DNA of 44,482 nt, taken from Hydrogenophaga taeniospiralis CCUG 15921 (GTDB lineage: Bacteria; Pseudomonadota; Gammaproteobacteria; Burkholderiales; Burkholderiaceae_C). Shown piece after piece: positions 8,336 to 16,317 of this stretch (the stretch's first letter is position 1; every line of letters begins with the position of its first letter). The stretch lies in the NCBI RefSeq assembly GCF_001592305.1, contig NZ_BCWR01000025.1, forward strand, positions 1-44,482, read 5' to 3'. Below the pieces are notes generated by a model. It was not told the origin of the DNA. It made no database searches and was given only the letters and a program-made list of their open reading frames with translations. A program made the translations under genes and the position numbers.

Positions 8336-10882
8336 ATGAACGCCATATTTGAAGAAGCCATCCACCGCCTGCTGGACAACGCGCCGCTGGCTGATTTCTG
8401 CGATTGGTTTGCGCCCACGATGGCGGCCGATGCGCAAGCCACGCACCCGGTAGGGCCCGAAGACGTAGCGGGGGCCTTGCGTTACCAGCACCATGTGGCG
8501 CGGCAGTTGTGGGGTCACATGCCGGTACCGTCGAACCGCTGGCGCGCGCGCGGCGTTCCCAAGCTGGAGCGCAACGCGCCTTGCCACTGCGGCTCGGGTC
8601 GCAAGTACAAACAGTGTTGCGCGGAGTTCGAGCACATGCCCTTGCCGCTGGAGCCCGAGACGCTCTTGGTGCTGGCGCTGGACACCGCAGGGCCGCAGTG
8701 GCTGACGGGCGAAAAACTGCGGCAGGTGCCGGCCCAGGCGCTCGGGTACGCGGCGCTGAACTGGAACGACGCGGGTCTGGCAGACAAGACGGTGGCCGTG
8801 ATCGGACCGCTGTTCGCGGACCCGAAGGGGCTGGACGCTCGCCACGAGGTGGCCCTGGATGCGCTGGTGGACGCGATGCTGCGACTGGCGCAGGACCGCC
8901 CGCGCCGAGAGCTGCTGGATCGCATGGCGAAGCACCCGGACAAGGCGCTGGCGACGGCGGCGCGTTGCCGGTTGGTGAGTGTGCTGGCCGACCAGGGCGA
9001 GATGGAGCAGGCCTGGAAACTGTTTCATGAAACAAGCCGCTTCAATCCCAACGACCCGCAGCTGTGGCCGCTGGAGCTGACGCTGTTGTTGGTAGATGAA
9101 CGACAGGACGAAGCGCGGCTGCGCGCGCCCCTGCTGGCGGCTCGGGCGCGACAAGCGGGCCTGGACGATCTGGCGAGCGAGTTGGTGCGCATGGCTGAGG
9201 AGGGCATGGGGGCGGTCCATGACGCCATGCACGCGGCGGTGGACGATGAGACCGATCTGGAATGGATCGCACTGGCAGACGCCACGCCCGAGGCGCCGGA
9301 CACCGAAGCGCTGCGAGCGCTCTACCGGGTGGACCGGCACGATATCGAACAAGACGGCAAGACCATCACCGCCGTCTCGATGCGGCCGGCGAAGAAGTTG
9401 GCCGGCCTGAACCAGCGCTGGCGTCGCCGTTTCCAGGTGGGCAAGCCCGACATGACCTGGCTGGACGGCGACGTGGAGCTGCTGCTGGAGGCCTTGCCCG
9501 AGGCGCTGAGCTTCCTGCAGAAGGCCCCCTCGGGGTGGCTGAGCGCGGAGGTGCTGGACGATCTGCTGATGGCGGCGTTCACGCTGTGTGACATGGACCC
9601 GCCAACCCCGGTGCTCAAGGCCGCAAGGCGTGTGGCGGACCATGCGCTGGGTGTGTTGCGCGCAATAGTGGGCGAAGGGCAATTCCACTGGGCTGAAGCC
9701 GACAACCGGCCACTGCTGCGTTGCCTGGCGGTGGCGGTGGAGCTCGCCCGCATGGCGCGCGACGATGCGCGGATGGCGGAACTCATGCGCTTGGGACTGG
9801 CGTTCAACCCCCACGACAACCACGGCTGGCGCTGGCGGCTCGCGCCCCTGTTGATTGAACAGGGGCTTCATCAGGCGGCACTGGACCTGATGGACCAATA
9901 CCCGCAGGACATGCCTCCCAGCGAGCACATGCGCGCGGTGGCCTTGTTCGGACTGGGGCAACGTAAAGAAGCCGAGGCTGTGTTGCGTGCGGCGCACCAC
10001 AGCCATCCGGTGTATCTGAACACCCTGCTGCCCGAGACCATGGACGCACCAGCAGATGAGCCCGGCCCGGGCATACGGGTCGGCGGAGCCATGGCGGCCT
10101 GGTACCACCGGGTGGAGTGGCGCCCGATGTGGGTGCGTAGCGGCGCCCTGGCCTGGGCCCGGGCGCTGAAACTGCCCGAGCCACCGCCCCCGAAACCGCC
10201 CAAGACGCGCAAACCGGCCAAGCCGGTCGCCGCGCGCAAGACCGCCTCCAGTGGCCCCTTGGGCATGAAGGCGTTGAGCTCAGCGTTTGGCGAGAAGGAA
10301 GAAAAGCGGCTCAAGAAGACCTGCAGCAACTACCCGCGCCTGCACGGCCTGTTGCAGGCGGTGGCCTGGACCCCAAACGTTCTGATGCCCAGCACCTGGT
10401 TGGCGCAAGCGATGGACCTGCACGACCGCATGCCCAACAGCCGCACCGAGGCCACCGCGACCAAGGCGCTCAACGATGCGCTGGGCGTGACCTCCCAGCT
10501 TTACAACAGTATCAACCAAGGGGTCCTGGACCATCTGGGCGACCCCAAACCACCGCTGGACGATTTGCTTGCGGTGGTTTGCCCGTCAGACGAGGCGGTG
10601 TTTGCCTGGGCGGCCGGGTTCATGCAAGGTTGTGAACTGGCGCTGGCGACCTGGGCACGCGCGGGCCACAAGGTCATGGGCAGCACCGGCCCGTTCGGGC
10701 GCTTGCGCGCTCTGGCGGCGCGCGCGACCGTGCTGGACGAACAGGGCCGCGTGCTGCAAGACGATGGTCGGCCTTTGCTGCAGACCCTGGACGCCCCCAC
10801 GCCACCGCCGCTGTTGCTGGCCATGTCTTTGGCCGAACTGTGGCCGGTGGTGGTTGCCTCGCGCCGGGCCATGGGCGGCTGA
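8336..10882 (+). CDS. SEC-C motif / TPR-like / UPF0149-like large protein
   Basis: 848 residues from the ATG at 8336; an in-frame Met at 8255 is possible. A SEC-C zinc motif APCHCGSGRKYKQCC lies at residues 81-95 (Cys83, Cys85, Cys94, Cys95). A long alpha-helical region with TPR-like helix pairs follows. A Pro/Lys-rich linker sits near 615-640. A C-terminal segment near 660-775 (RLHGLLQAVAWTPNVLMPSTW, then WAAGFMQG) resembles the UPF0149/YecA family. YecA has the reverse order, with SEC-C at the C-terminus. SEC-C domains bind SecA/SecB or ribosomes in characterised proteins; the role here is unknown. The gene is divergent from the TA/KAP genes and convergent with the DUF3501 gene. Confidence 0.75.
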   Translation: MNAIFEEAIHRLLDNAPLADFCDWFAPTMAADAQATHPVGPEDVAGALRYQHHVARQLWGHMPVPSNRWRARGVPKLERNAPCHCGSGRKYKQCCAEFEHMPLPLEPETLLVLALDTAGPQWLTGEKLRQVPAQALGYAALNWNDAGLADKTVAVIGPLFADPKGLDARHEVALDALVDAMLRLAQDRPRRELLDRMAKHPDKALATAARCRLVSVLADQGEMEQAWKLFHETSRFNPNDPQLWPLELTLLLVDERQDEARLRAPLLAARARQAGLDDLASELVRMAEEGMGAVHDAMHAAVDDETDLEWIALADATPEAPDTEALRALYRVDRHDIEQDGKTITAVSMRPAKKLAGLNQRWRRRFQVGKPDMTWLDGDVELLLEALPEALSFLQKAPSGWLSAEVLDDLLMAAFTLCDMDPPTPVLKAARRVADHALGVLRAIVGEGQFHWAEADNRPLLRCLAVAVELARMARDDARMAELMRLGLAFNPHDNHGWRWRLAPLLIEQGLHQAALDLMDQYPQDMPPSEHMRAVALFGLGQRKEAEAVLRAAHHSHPVYLNTLLPETMDAPADEPGPGIRVGGAMAAWYHRVEWRPMWVRSGALAWARALKLPEPPPPKPPKTRKPAKPVAARKTASSGPLGMKALSSAFGEKEEKRLKKTCSNYPRLHGLLQAVAWTPNVLMPSTWLAQAMDLHDRMPNSRTEATATKALNDALGVTSQLYNSINQGVLDHLGDPKPPLDDLLAVVCPSDEAVFAWAAGFMQGCELALATWARAGHKVMGSTGPFGRLRALAARATVLDEQGRVLQDDGRPLLQTLDAPTPPPLLLAMSLAELWPVVVASRRAMGG

Positions 10883-10889
10883 AGCGGGC

Positions 10890-11480
10890 TCACTTCAGGT
10901 CCCCCGCCAGACTGGCCAGGGTTTCCATCGGAATCTGGGTGTGGGCCGGGTAGTGGGTGTGGTCGCAGCCCAGTTTGACGGCGCCGCCGGCCTGGATGAC
11001 CGCGCACATGGCGGGCGTGAACTCGAAGCGCACGAAGTGCACGGCCGAGGTCTTTTCGTCGTTCTCGCGGTCCAGGTCTTCGTCAGCGATGGCGTAGACA
11101 CGGGCCTGGCCGTCGACCTCGACGAACAAGCGGTCTTCCACACCGATCAGGCGCGCCAGTTCGCGCTTACGTTCGTTGGCGTCGGTGTACTCGATCATCA
11201 CCGTGGCCTTCCAGTTGCTGCCATCGGGCACCAGCGGCGCATACGCCTCGATCTCCTGCAGGATGCCCTCTTCTTCGAAGATTTTTTCGATGCGCAGCAT
11301 CTCCTGGATCTGGTAGCGGATGGTGGTCTCGCTCTCGAACTGCAGGTTGATGTGTTCGCCCAGCTGGACGCTGCGCAGCTTGCGGTGGGCGATGACCTCG
11401 GGCTTGTGCGCCTTGCGCCACTTGCTGTAGGCCTCCAGGCTCATGAGGCTGTCGGGGGTGATGTGTCCGGTGCGTTGCAT
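10890..11480 (-). CDS. DUF3501 family protein
   Basis: 196 residues. Opens with TPDSLMSLEAYSKWR and has the RSVQLGEHINLQFES block typical of DUF3501. No catalytic motif is recognisable. It is the third gene of a rubrerythrin / Fe-S protein / DUF3501 unit on the minus strand and starts 11 bases after the Fe-S gene stop. This arrangement recurs in proteobacteria, so a shared redox role is likely, but the biochemical function is unknown. Confidence 0.85.
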   Translation of the reverse strand: MQRTGHITPDSLMSLEAYSKWRKAHKPEVIAHRKLRSVQLGEHINLQFESETTIRYQIQEMLRIEKIFEEEGILQEIEAYAPLVPDGSNWKATVMIEYTDANERKRELARLIGVEDRLFVEVDGQARVYAIADEDLDRENDEKTSAVHFVRFEFTPAMCAVIQAGGAVKLGCDHTHYPAHTQIPMETLASLAGDLK

Positions 11481-11491
11481 GGTGTTCTCGC

Positions 11492-12841
11492 TTACTTCAG
11501 GCCATAGGCTTTGGCAACCAATGACAAGGGGTGCTGCAGCTCCGGCGCGCCCAGGCCATTGACTTCAAAGCCCTGCGCGATGTGGTGGCCGCCGAGCGGG
11601 CAGTCGGAGCTGATGTAGTCGGGTTTGGCGCCATCTTTCATGGTCGCCATGGCCTTGAACACCGGCTTGCCGATTTTCATGGCCTGCTGGTGATAGGCCT
11701 TCTTCACACCGAAGGTGCCGGCGTGGCCGGAGCAGCGCTCGATGGTGTTGAGCGTGGTACCGGGAATCATCTTGAACATTTCCTCGGTCTTGCGGCCGAT
11801 GTTCTGCACCCGGCCGTGGCAGGGGATCTGGTAGCTCACGTTGCCCAGCGGCTGCGGGAACTCGGTCTTGAGCAGGCCGTCGCGCTTGCGCGCCATGAGG
11901 TATTCGAACGGGTCCCACAGGTGCTCCTTCACGAGCTGCACGTCGGCGTCGCCCGGGAACATGAGCGGGATTTCCTGCTTGAACATGAGCGCGCAGCTGG
12001 GCACCGCGGCCAGGATGGCGTAGCCCTCTTTCGCGTACCTCGCCAGCACGGGGATGTTGGCTTCCTTGCTGGCCTGCACCGAGTCCAGATCGCCCAGCTC
12101 CAGCTTGGGCATGCCGCAGCATTTTTCCTTGTCCACGATCACGTAGGGAATGGCGTTGTGGTTCAGGATCTTGAGCAAGTCAAGGCCGATGCCGGGTTCG
12201 TTGTAGTTGATGTAGCAGGTGGAAAAGATCGCCACCTTGCCGGGCGTCTTCTCGCCATCGATCACGTTGCGGGCCGTGGCCTGCGGCGTGCCGGAGCGGA
12301 ATTTTTTCGTGGCCAGCTCGGGCAGCCAGGCGTTCTTGTCCACCCCGGCCACGCTTTCCATCACGCTGCGCATGGCCTGGGTCTTGTTCACCGCGTTGGC
12401 CACCTGCACCACGATGGGAATGCCGGCGAACTGGCCGTGCACGTCGGTGGAGGCGAGGAAACGTTCGGCCAGCTTGACCCCGCCCTGCTTGAACTTGATG
12501 GCCTTGGCGCGCAGCATGGTGTGCGGGAAATCCAGGTTCCATTCGTGCGGCGGCGTGTACGGGCACTTGGTCATGTAGCACAGGTCGCACATGTAGCACT
12601 GGTCCACCACCTTCCAGTAGTCGGCCTTGGCGACACCGTCCACCTCCTGGGTCGAACTCTCGTCGACCAGATCGAACAGGGTGGGAAAGGCGCCGCACAG
12701 GCTCACGCAGCGCCGGCAACCGTGGCAGATGTCGAAGATGCGTTCCAGCTCGACGAAGCACTTCTGCTCGTCGTGGAAGTCGGGGTTCTTCCAGTCCAGC
12801 GCGTGCCGGGTGGGCGCCTGCAGGTTGCCTTCGGTGGCCAT
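11492..12841 (-). CDS. HdrD/GlpC-like (4Fe-4S) and CCG-domain protein
   Basis: 449 residues. Two N-terminal 4Fe-4S motifs are visible: CHGCRRCVSLC and CYMCDLCYMTKCP. Two cysteine-rich CCG-type halves follow: TCYINYNE with KCCGMP, then PCHGRVQNIG with RCSGHAG. This is the layout of heterodisulfide-reductase subunit D and glycerol-3-phosphate dehydrogenase subunit C. It is probably an electron-transfer partner for the rubrerythrin upstream. The start at 12841 follows a GAGGAG ribosome site; the frame upstream is repeat sequence. Confidence 0.88.
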   Translation of the reverse strand: MATEGNLQAPTRHALDWKNPDFHDEQKCFVELERIFDICHGCRRCVSLCGAFPTLFDLVDESSTQEVDGVAKADYWKVVDQCYMCDLCYMTKCPYTPPHEWNLDFPHTMLRAKAIKFKQGGVKLAERFLASTDVHGQFAGIPIVVQVANAVNKTQAMRSVMESVAGVDKNAWLPELATKKFRSGTPQATARNVIDGEKTPGKVAIFSTCYINYNEPGIGLDLLKILNHNAIPYVIVDKEKCCGMPKLELGDLDSVQASKEANIPVLARYAKEGYAILAAVPSCALMFKQEIPLMFPGDADVQLVKEHLWDPFEYLMARKRDGLLKTEFPQPLGNVSYQIPCHGRVQNIGRKTEEMFKMIPGTTLNTIERCSGHAGTFGVKKAYHQQAMKIGKPVFKAMATMKDGAKPDYISSDCPLGGHHIAQGFEVNGLGAPELQHPLSLVAKAYGLK

Positions 12842-12875
12842 GCTCGCTCCTCGTCTGTGCGGGTTTGATCGTGGG

Positions 12876-12910
12876 TTTTTGAAAGCGCTCCATTGCAGCG
12901 CTTTCAAAAA
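12876..12910. repeat. Large perfect stem-loop upstream of the Fe-S gene
   Basis: TTTTTGAAAGCGCT, loop CCATTGC, AGCGCTTTCAAAAA: 14-base perfect arms, 34 bases before the Fe-S gene ATG. On either strand the 3' arm ends in A residues rather than a T tract, so it is not a standard intrinsic terminator. It may be an operator or an mRNA processing or stability element between rubrerythrin and the Fe-S gene. Confidence 0.65.
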
Positions 12911-12933
12911 CTCCCCCGCAGTGAGGGGGAGTT
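12909..12933. repeat. Second stem-loop, rubrerythrin / Fe-S intergenic region
   Basis: AACTCCCCC, loop GCAGTGA, GGGGGAGTT: nine-base perfect arms. It abuts the stem-loop at 12876-12910 on one side and the stop-adjacent repeat at 12941 on the other. The region therefore carries three structured units in a row. Confidence 0.6.
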
Positions 12934-12940
12934 CAACCAA

Positions 12941-13020
12941 GGACACCGCGGAACCGGCTTTGCCGGGCCGCAGGTGTCGCCCCCTGGGGGGTGACGCGCC
13001 CTTAGGCGCGGCGCGGGGGG
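12941..13020 (-). repeat. Stop-adjacent palindromic repeat, copy 3
   Basis: Plus-strand reading begins GGACACCGCGGAACCGGC and ends in a GCGCGGCGCGGGGGG block touching the rubrerythrin stop codon (13021-13023). It is almost identical to the copy at 30441 over its first 40 bases. Predicted stems are GGACACC..GGTGTC enclosing CCGGC..GCCGG, then CCCCC..GGGGG, then GCGCC..GGCGC. Confidence 0.75.
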
Positions 13021-13443
13021 TTAGTCCACCAACTCGTTCAGAGCTTTGGTATATCGGTTCGCGTGCGAGCGCTCCGCCTTGGCCAGGGTCTCGAACCAGT
13101 CGGCGATTTCGTCGAAGCCTTCTTCGCGCGCGGTCTTGGCCATGCCCGGGTACATGTCGGTGTACTCGTGGGTTTCGCCGGCCACGGCCGATTCCAGGTT
13201 CTGGCGCGTGGGGCCGATGGGCAGGCCGGTAGCGGGGTCGCCCGATTGCTCCAGGAACTCCAGGTGGCCATGGGCATGGCCGGTTTCGCCTTCGGCGGTC
13301 GAGCGGAACAGGGCCGCCACGTCGTTCTGGCCTTCCACGTCGGCCTTGTTCGCGAAATACAGGTAACGGCGGTTGGCCTGGGATTCACCGGCGAAGGCGT
13401 CTTTCAGGCACTGCTCGGTTTTCGAGCCTTTCAATGCGGCCAT
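13021..13443 (-). CDS. Rubrerythrin family protein
   Basis: 140 residues. The ferritin-like diiron four-helix domain shows AFAGESQANRRYLYFA, STAEGETGHAHGHLEF, SAVAGETHEYTDMYPGMA and TLAKAERSHANRY, giving the paired ExxH motifs. The C-terminal rubredoxin domain of classical rubrerythrin is missing, so it needs an external electron donor; the Fe-S protein encoded next is the obvious candidate. Likely a cytoplasmic peroxide reductase. The ATG at 13443 has an AGGAGA ribosome site. Confidence 0.92.
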   Translation of the reverse strand: MAALKGSKTEQCLKDAFAGESQANRRYLYFANKADVEGQNDVAALFRSTAEGETGHAHGHLEFLEQSGDPATGLPIGPTRQNLESAVAGETHEYTDMYPGMAKTAREEGFDEIADWFETLAKAERSHANRYTKALNELVD

Positions 13444-13578
13444 GGGGTATCTCCTAGTCGTGGTTGAAGAAACGAAGCGCCCAGCGAGAGACCCGGAACA
13501 GGCCCAGCCCGATGGGACCGGCAAACCTTACGCCCCTTGCACGGGGCCGTCTAATTGTTCTGGGCTATGTGACACATT

Positions 13579-13594
13579 GTTCATGACTATGAAC
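13579..13594. promoter_or_regulatory. Inverted repeat in the rubrerythrin / VOC divergent region
   Basis: GTTCAT, spacer GACT, ATGAAC: a perfect 6-4-6 palindrome between the divergent rubrerythrin and VOC genes. It suits a dimeric repressor or activator. No regulator gene is adjacent, so the owner is unknown. Confidence 0.4.
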
Positions 13595-13605
13595 GCGATA
13601 GCTTT

Positions 13606-13620
13606 GATAACAATTCTCAA
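13606..13620. promoter_or_regulatory. Possible Fur-like box
   Basis: GATAACAATTCTCAA resembles the Fur consensus GATAATGATTCTCAT with a few mismatches. It lies about 160 bases upstream of the rubrerythrin start and 110 upstream of the VOC start. Iron control of rubrerythrin would make sense, but this is a pattern match only. Confidence 0.35.
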
Positions 13621-13729
13621 CATCATCGACAGCGCCGCCGGAAACCCTCAAACTGACAGCACTTCACCACCCCTCTAGAATTTCGATGGGTTAAATCAAT
13701 TACACATAGGTGAATATCAGGAGACCGCC

Positions 13730-14350
13730 ATGACCACCGTCACCCCCTTGCCCCCGCCGGCCCCCATCCAGCAGCTTCACCACTACGCCTACCGCGCGCG
13801 CGACGCCGAAGAAACGCGCCGCTTCTACGAAGACATCCTGGGTCTGCCGCTCTACCACATCATCCAGAGCGACTTTGTGCCCAGCACCGGCGAGTACTGC
13901 CCCTACACCCACTTCTTCTTCCGCCTGCAGGACGGTTCGTTCATCGCCTTCTTCGACCTCGGCGACGACGAGGCCGCCCTGCCCAGCCCCAACACGCCCA
14001 AATGGGTCAACCACATCAGCTTTCGTGTCGACACCGTCGAAGAGCTGGAAAACACCAAGACCCGCCTGGAGGCCAACGGCATCGAGGTGCTGGGCGTGAC
14101 CGACCACCACATCTTCAAGAGCATCTATTTCTTCGATCCCAACGGCATCCGGCTGGAGCTCACGGCCCAGTTGGCCAACGCGTTCGAGATGCTCGAAGAC
14201 AGCAAGACCGCCCATGCCCGGCTGGCCGCCTGGAACGCGCGCAAGGAGCAGTGGCGCCGCGAGCGCGCCGAGGGCAAGGCCAGCGCGCCGCTCAAGCCGC
14301 AGCAGAACGACCGCCCCGAGGTGGCGGCGCGCGCCCACACCCCCCACTGA
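13730..14350 (+). CDS. VOC family protein (glyoxalase/extradiol dioxygenase-like)
   Basis: 206 residues, a vicinal-oxygen-chelate fold. Likely metal ligands are His17 or His18 in QLHHYAYRARD, His95 in WVNHISFRV and Glu143 in GIRLEL. It begins a three-gene plus-strand operon with an FAD monooxygenase and DUF2783 protein, so a ring-cleavage dioxygenase or related role in aromatic catabolism is plausible. The CAGGAG site at 13718-13723 supports the ATG at 13730. The C-terminal 40 residues are charged and probably flexible. Confidence 0.85.
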   Translation: MTTVTPLPPPAPIQQLHHYAYRARDAEETRRFYEDILGLPLYHIIQSDFVPSTGEYCPYTHFFFRLQDGSFIAFFDLGDDEAALPSPNTPKWVNHISFRVDTVEELENTKTRLEANGIEVLGVTDHHIFKSIYFFDPNGIRLELTAQLANAFEMLEDSKTAHARLAAWNARKEQWRRERAEGKASAPLKPQQNDRPEVAARAHTPH

Positions 14351-14364
14351 GGCGGGAGCCCCCC

Positions 14365-16101
14365 ATGAGCAGCACACCCCAAGCCTACCGGGAAACGGCC
14401 CACACCAGCGGCTACCAGTTCACCAGCGGCTCCGGGTACGAGCTGCCGCAATACCCGTTCGAGCCACCGCCCGAGCTGCACAGCGGCACCACGGTGCGCC
14501 ACCCGGTGGTGATCGTCGGGGGTGGCATCACCGGCCTGACCCTGGCCTGCTCGCTGGCGCGCCTGGGCGTGCGCGCGGTGCTGATCGACGAGGACAACAC
14601 GGTGGGCGTCAAGGGCGCGTCATCGCGCGGCATCTGCTACACGCAGAAGTCGCTGGAGATCTTCGAGCGACTGGGCATCTACGAGCGCATCGCGGCCAGG
14701 GGCGTGCAGTGGAGCGTGGGCCGCACCTTTGCCGGCGCCGACGAGATCTACAGCTTCGATCTGCGCCAGCAGGGCAATTTCCACCTCTCGCGCCAGCCGC
14801 CGTTCATCAACATCCAGCAGTTCTACATCGAGGGCTTCCTGGTCGAGCGCATCCTGGAACTCGGCCACGTGGAACTGCGCTGGAAGAACCGGCTGGTGGC
14901 CTTCGAGCAGAACGACGACTGCGCCACGCTCACGGTGGAAACCCCCGCCGGCAGCTATCGCATCGAGGCCGAACACGTGATCGACGCCACGGGCGCGCAC
15001 AGCCCGCTGCGCCAGTGGCTGAAGGTGCCCTTCGATTCGCGCCGAGGCGACGACCGCTGGTGCATCGCCGACGTGCGCTTCTCCCGGCACCCGCCGGTGG
15101 AGCGCCACACCTGGATCGAAGCGCCGTTCAACGACAACCGCGCGGTCTGGCAGCACCTGATGGCCGACGACGTCTGGCGCATCGACTACCAGATGGCGCC
15201 CGACAGCGACCCCGAGCAGGTGGGCCGCGAGTCGGCCGTGCGCGAGCGGCTGGCGCGCCAGTTCGGGCCCGACGTGGCGGTGGAGATCGTCTGGGTCGGC
15301 CCCTACGCCTACCGCAGCGAATGCGTGCACGCCATGCGCCACGGCCGTGTGTTCCTGATGGGTGATTCGGCCAAGGTGGTGAGTCCGTTTGGCGCACGCG
15401 GTGGCAACACCGGCGTGGCCGACGCGGACAACCTGGCCTGGAAGCTCGCCGCCGTGTTGCGCGGCAAGGCCGACGCCTCGCTGCTGACGAGCTACAACGA
15501 CGAGCGGCTGGAAGCCGCGCAGCAGAACGTGTGCGTGACCAACCGCACCGCGCGTTTCCTGCGCCCGGCCGACGGCGCCGAGCGCCTGTTCCGCCAGGCC
15601 GCAATCGGCCTGGCCCGGCAGTTCCCGTTCGCCCGCTCGCTCATCAACACCGGCCGCATGGCAGTGGCCAACCCTTACAGCCATTCCAGCGCCTGCACCT
15701 ACGCGCCCGGCGGCGGTGCCGGTCTGTCGGTGCAGAACGTGCGTTTTGCCTGGGCCGACGGCAATCACGGCTGCGTGAACGACCTGCTTGACTGGGCCCT
15801 GGGCGACCTGCTGGTGCTGGTGTTTGGCGACGTCTCGGCCGCGGCCCTGCAGCGCCTGCGCCGCCTGTGTTTCGACTCGCCGGTGCGCAGCGTGCAGGTG
15901 CTCGGCCCCGACGCCCCTGCGCAGGTGCTCGAACATGTGCGCGACCCACACGGCCACCTGCAGGGGGCCTGCCACGTGTTCGGCCATGCCTGGGCGCTGG
16001 TGCGGCCCGATGGCTACCTGGCCGCCACCGGTGAATCGGTCGACGGCCACCTGGTGTCGGCCATTGAGCGCTCCCTGGGTCTGCGCGGAGACACCCCATG
16101 A
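14365..16101 (+). CDS. FAD-dependent aromatic-ring monooxygenase (MhpA-like group A)
   Basis: 578 residues. N-terminal FAD motif VIVGGGITGLTLACSLA (49-65), DATGAHSPLR motif, and the GDSAKVVSPFGARGGNTGVADADNLAWKL block near 334 typical of NAD(P)H-dependent phenol or 3-hydroxyphenylpropionate hydroxylases. A thioredoxin-like C-terminal region follows, as in MhpA/PHHY proteins. It probably hydroxylates a phenolic substrate whose ring is then opened. The ATG at 14365 follows GGCGGGAG, and its stop overlaps the next start as ATGA. Confidence 0.9.
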   Translation: MSSTPQAYRETAHTSGYQFTSGSGYELPQYPFEPPPELHSGTTVRHPVVIVGGGITGLTLACSLARLGVRAVLIDEDNTVGVKGASSRGICYTQKSLEIFERLGIYERIAARGVQWSVGRTFAGADEIYSFDLRQQGNFHLSRQPPFINIQQFYIEGFLVERILELGHVELRWKNRLVAFEQNDDCATLTVETPAGSYRIEAEHVIDATGAHSPLRQWLKVPFDSRRGDDRWCIADVRFSRHPPVERHTWIEAPFNDNRAVWQHLMADDVWRIDYQMAPDSDPEQVGRESAVRERLARQFGPDVAVEIVWVGPYAYRSECVHAMRHGRVFLMGDSAKVVSPFGARGGNTGVADADNLAWKLAAVLRGKADASLLTSYNDERLEAAQQNVCVTNRTARFLRPADGAERLFRQAAIGLARQFPFARSLINTGRMAVANPYSHSSACTYAPGGGAGLSVQNVRFAWADGNHGCVNDLLDWALGDLLVLVFGDVSAAALQRLRRLCFDSPVRSVQVLGPDAPAQVLEHVRDPHGHLQGACHVFGHAWALVRPDGYLAATGESVDGHLVSAIERSLGLRGDTP

Positions 16102-16295
16102 AACAGAACCCCCATTTCCAGGACGCCGACGCCTTCTACGAACAGCTGCTCGATGCCCACGCGGGCCTGAGCCGCGAAGAGGCCGAGCTGTTCAACGCCC
16201 GGCTCATCCTGCTGCTGGCCAACCAGGTGGGCGAAGCGCGCGTTCTGAAAGAGTGCATCGACGCGGCGCGCCAGCTGCCTCCTACCACCGCCTGA
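16098..16295 (+). CDS. DUF2783 domain-containing small protein
   Basis: 65 residues, all-helical, with FYEQLLDAHAGLSREEAELFNARLILLLANQVGE as the core. It is translationally coupled to the FAD monooxygenase by an ATGA overlap. DUF2783 proteins are habitually encoded next to such monooxygenases, which suggests an accessory or stabilising subunit; no activity can be read from the sequence. Confidence 0.85.
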   Translation: MKQNPHFQDADAFYEQLLDAHAGLSREEAELFNARLILLLANQVGEARVLKECIDAARQLPPTTA

Positions 16296-16317
16296 ACGCG
16301 AGGCCGAGAGCCCGAGT

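Noticed and set aside
8120..10108. Very long minus-strand frame antisense to the SEC-C gene, continuous with the antitoxin
   Set aside because: It is the mirror of a GC-rich coding frame. Only its last 91 codons match a known family; the rest has shadow-frame composition.
12876..12910. Intrinsic terminator of rubrerythrin
   Set aside because: The hairpin is strong, but its 3' side is A-rich on both strands, so the required T tract is missing.
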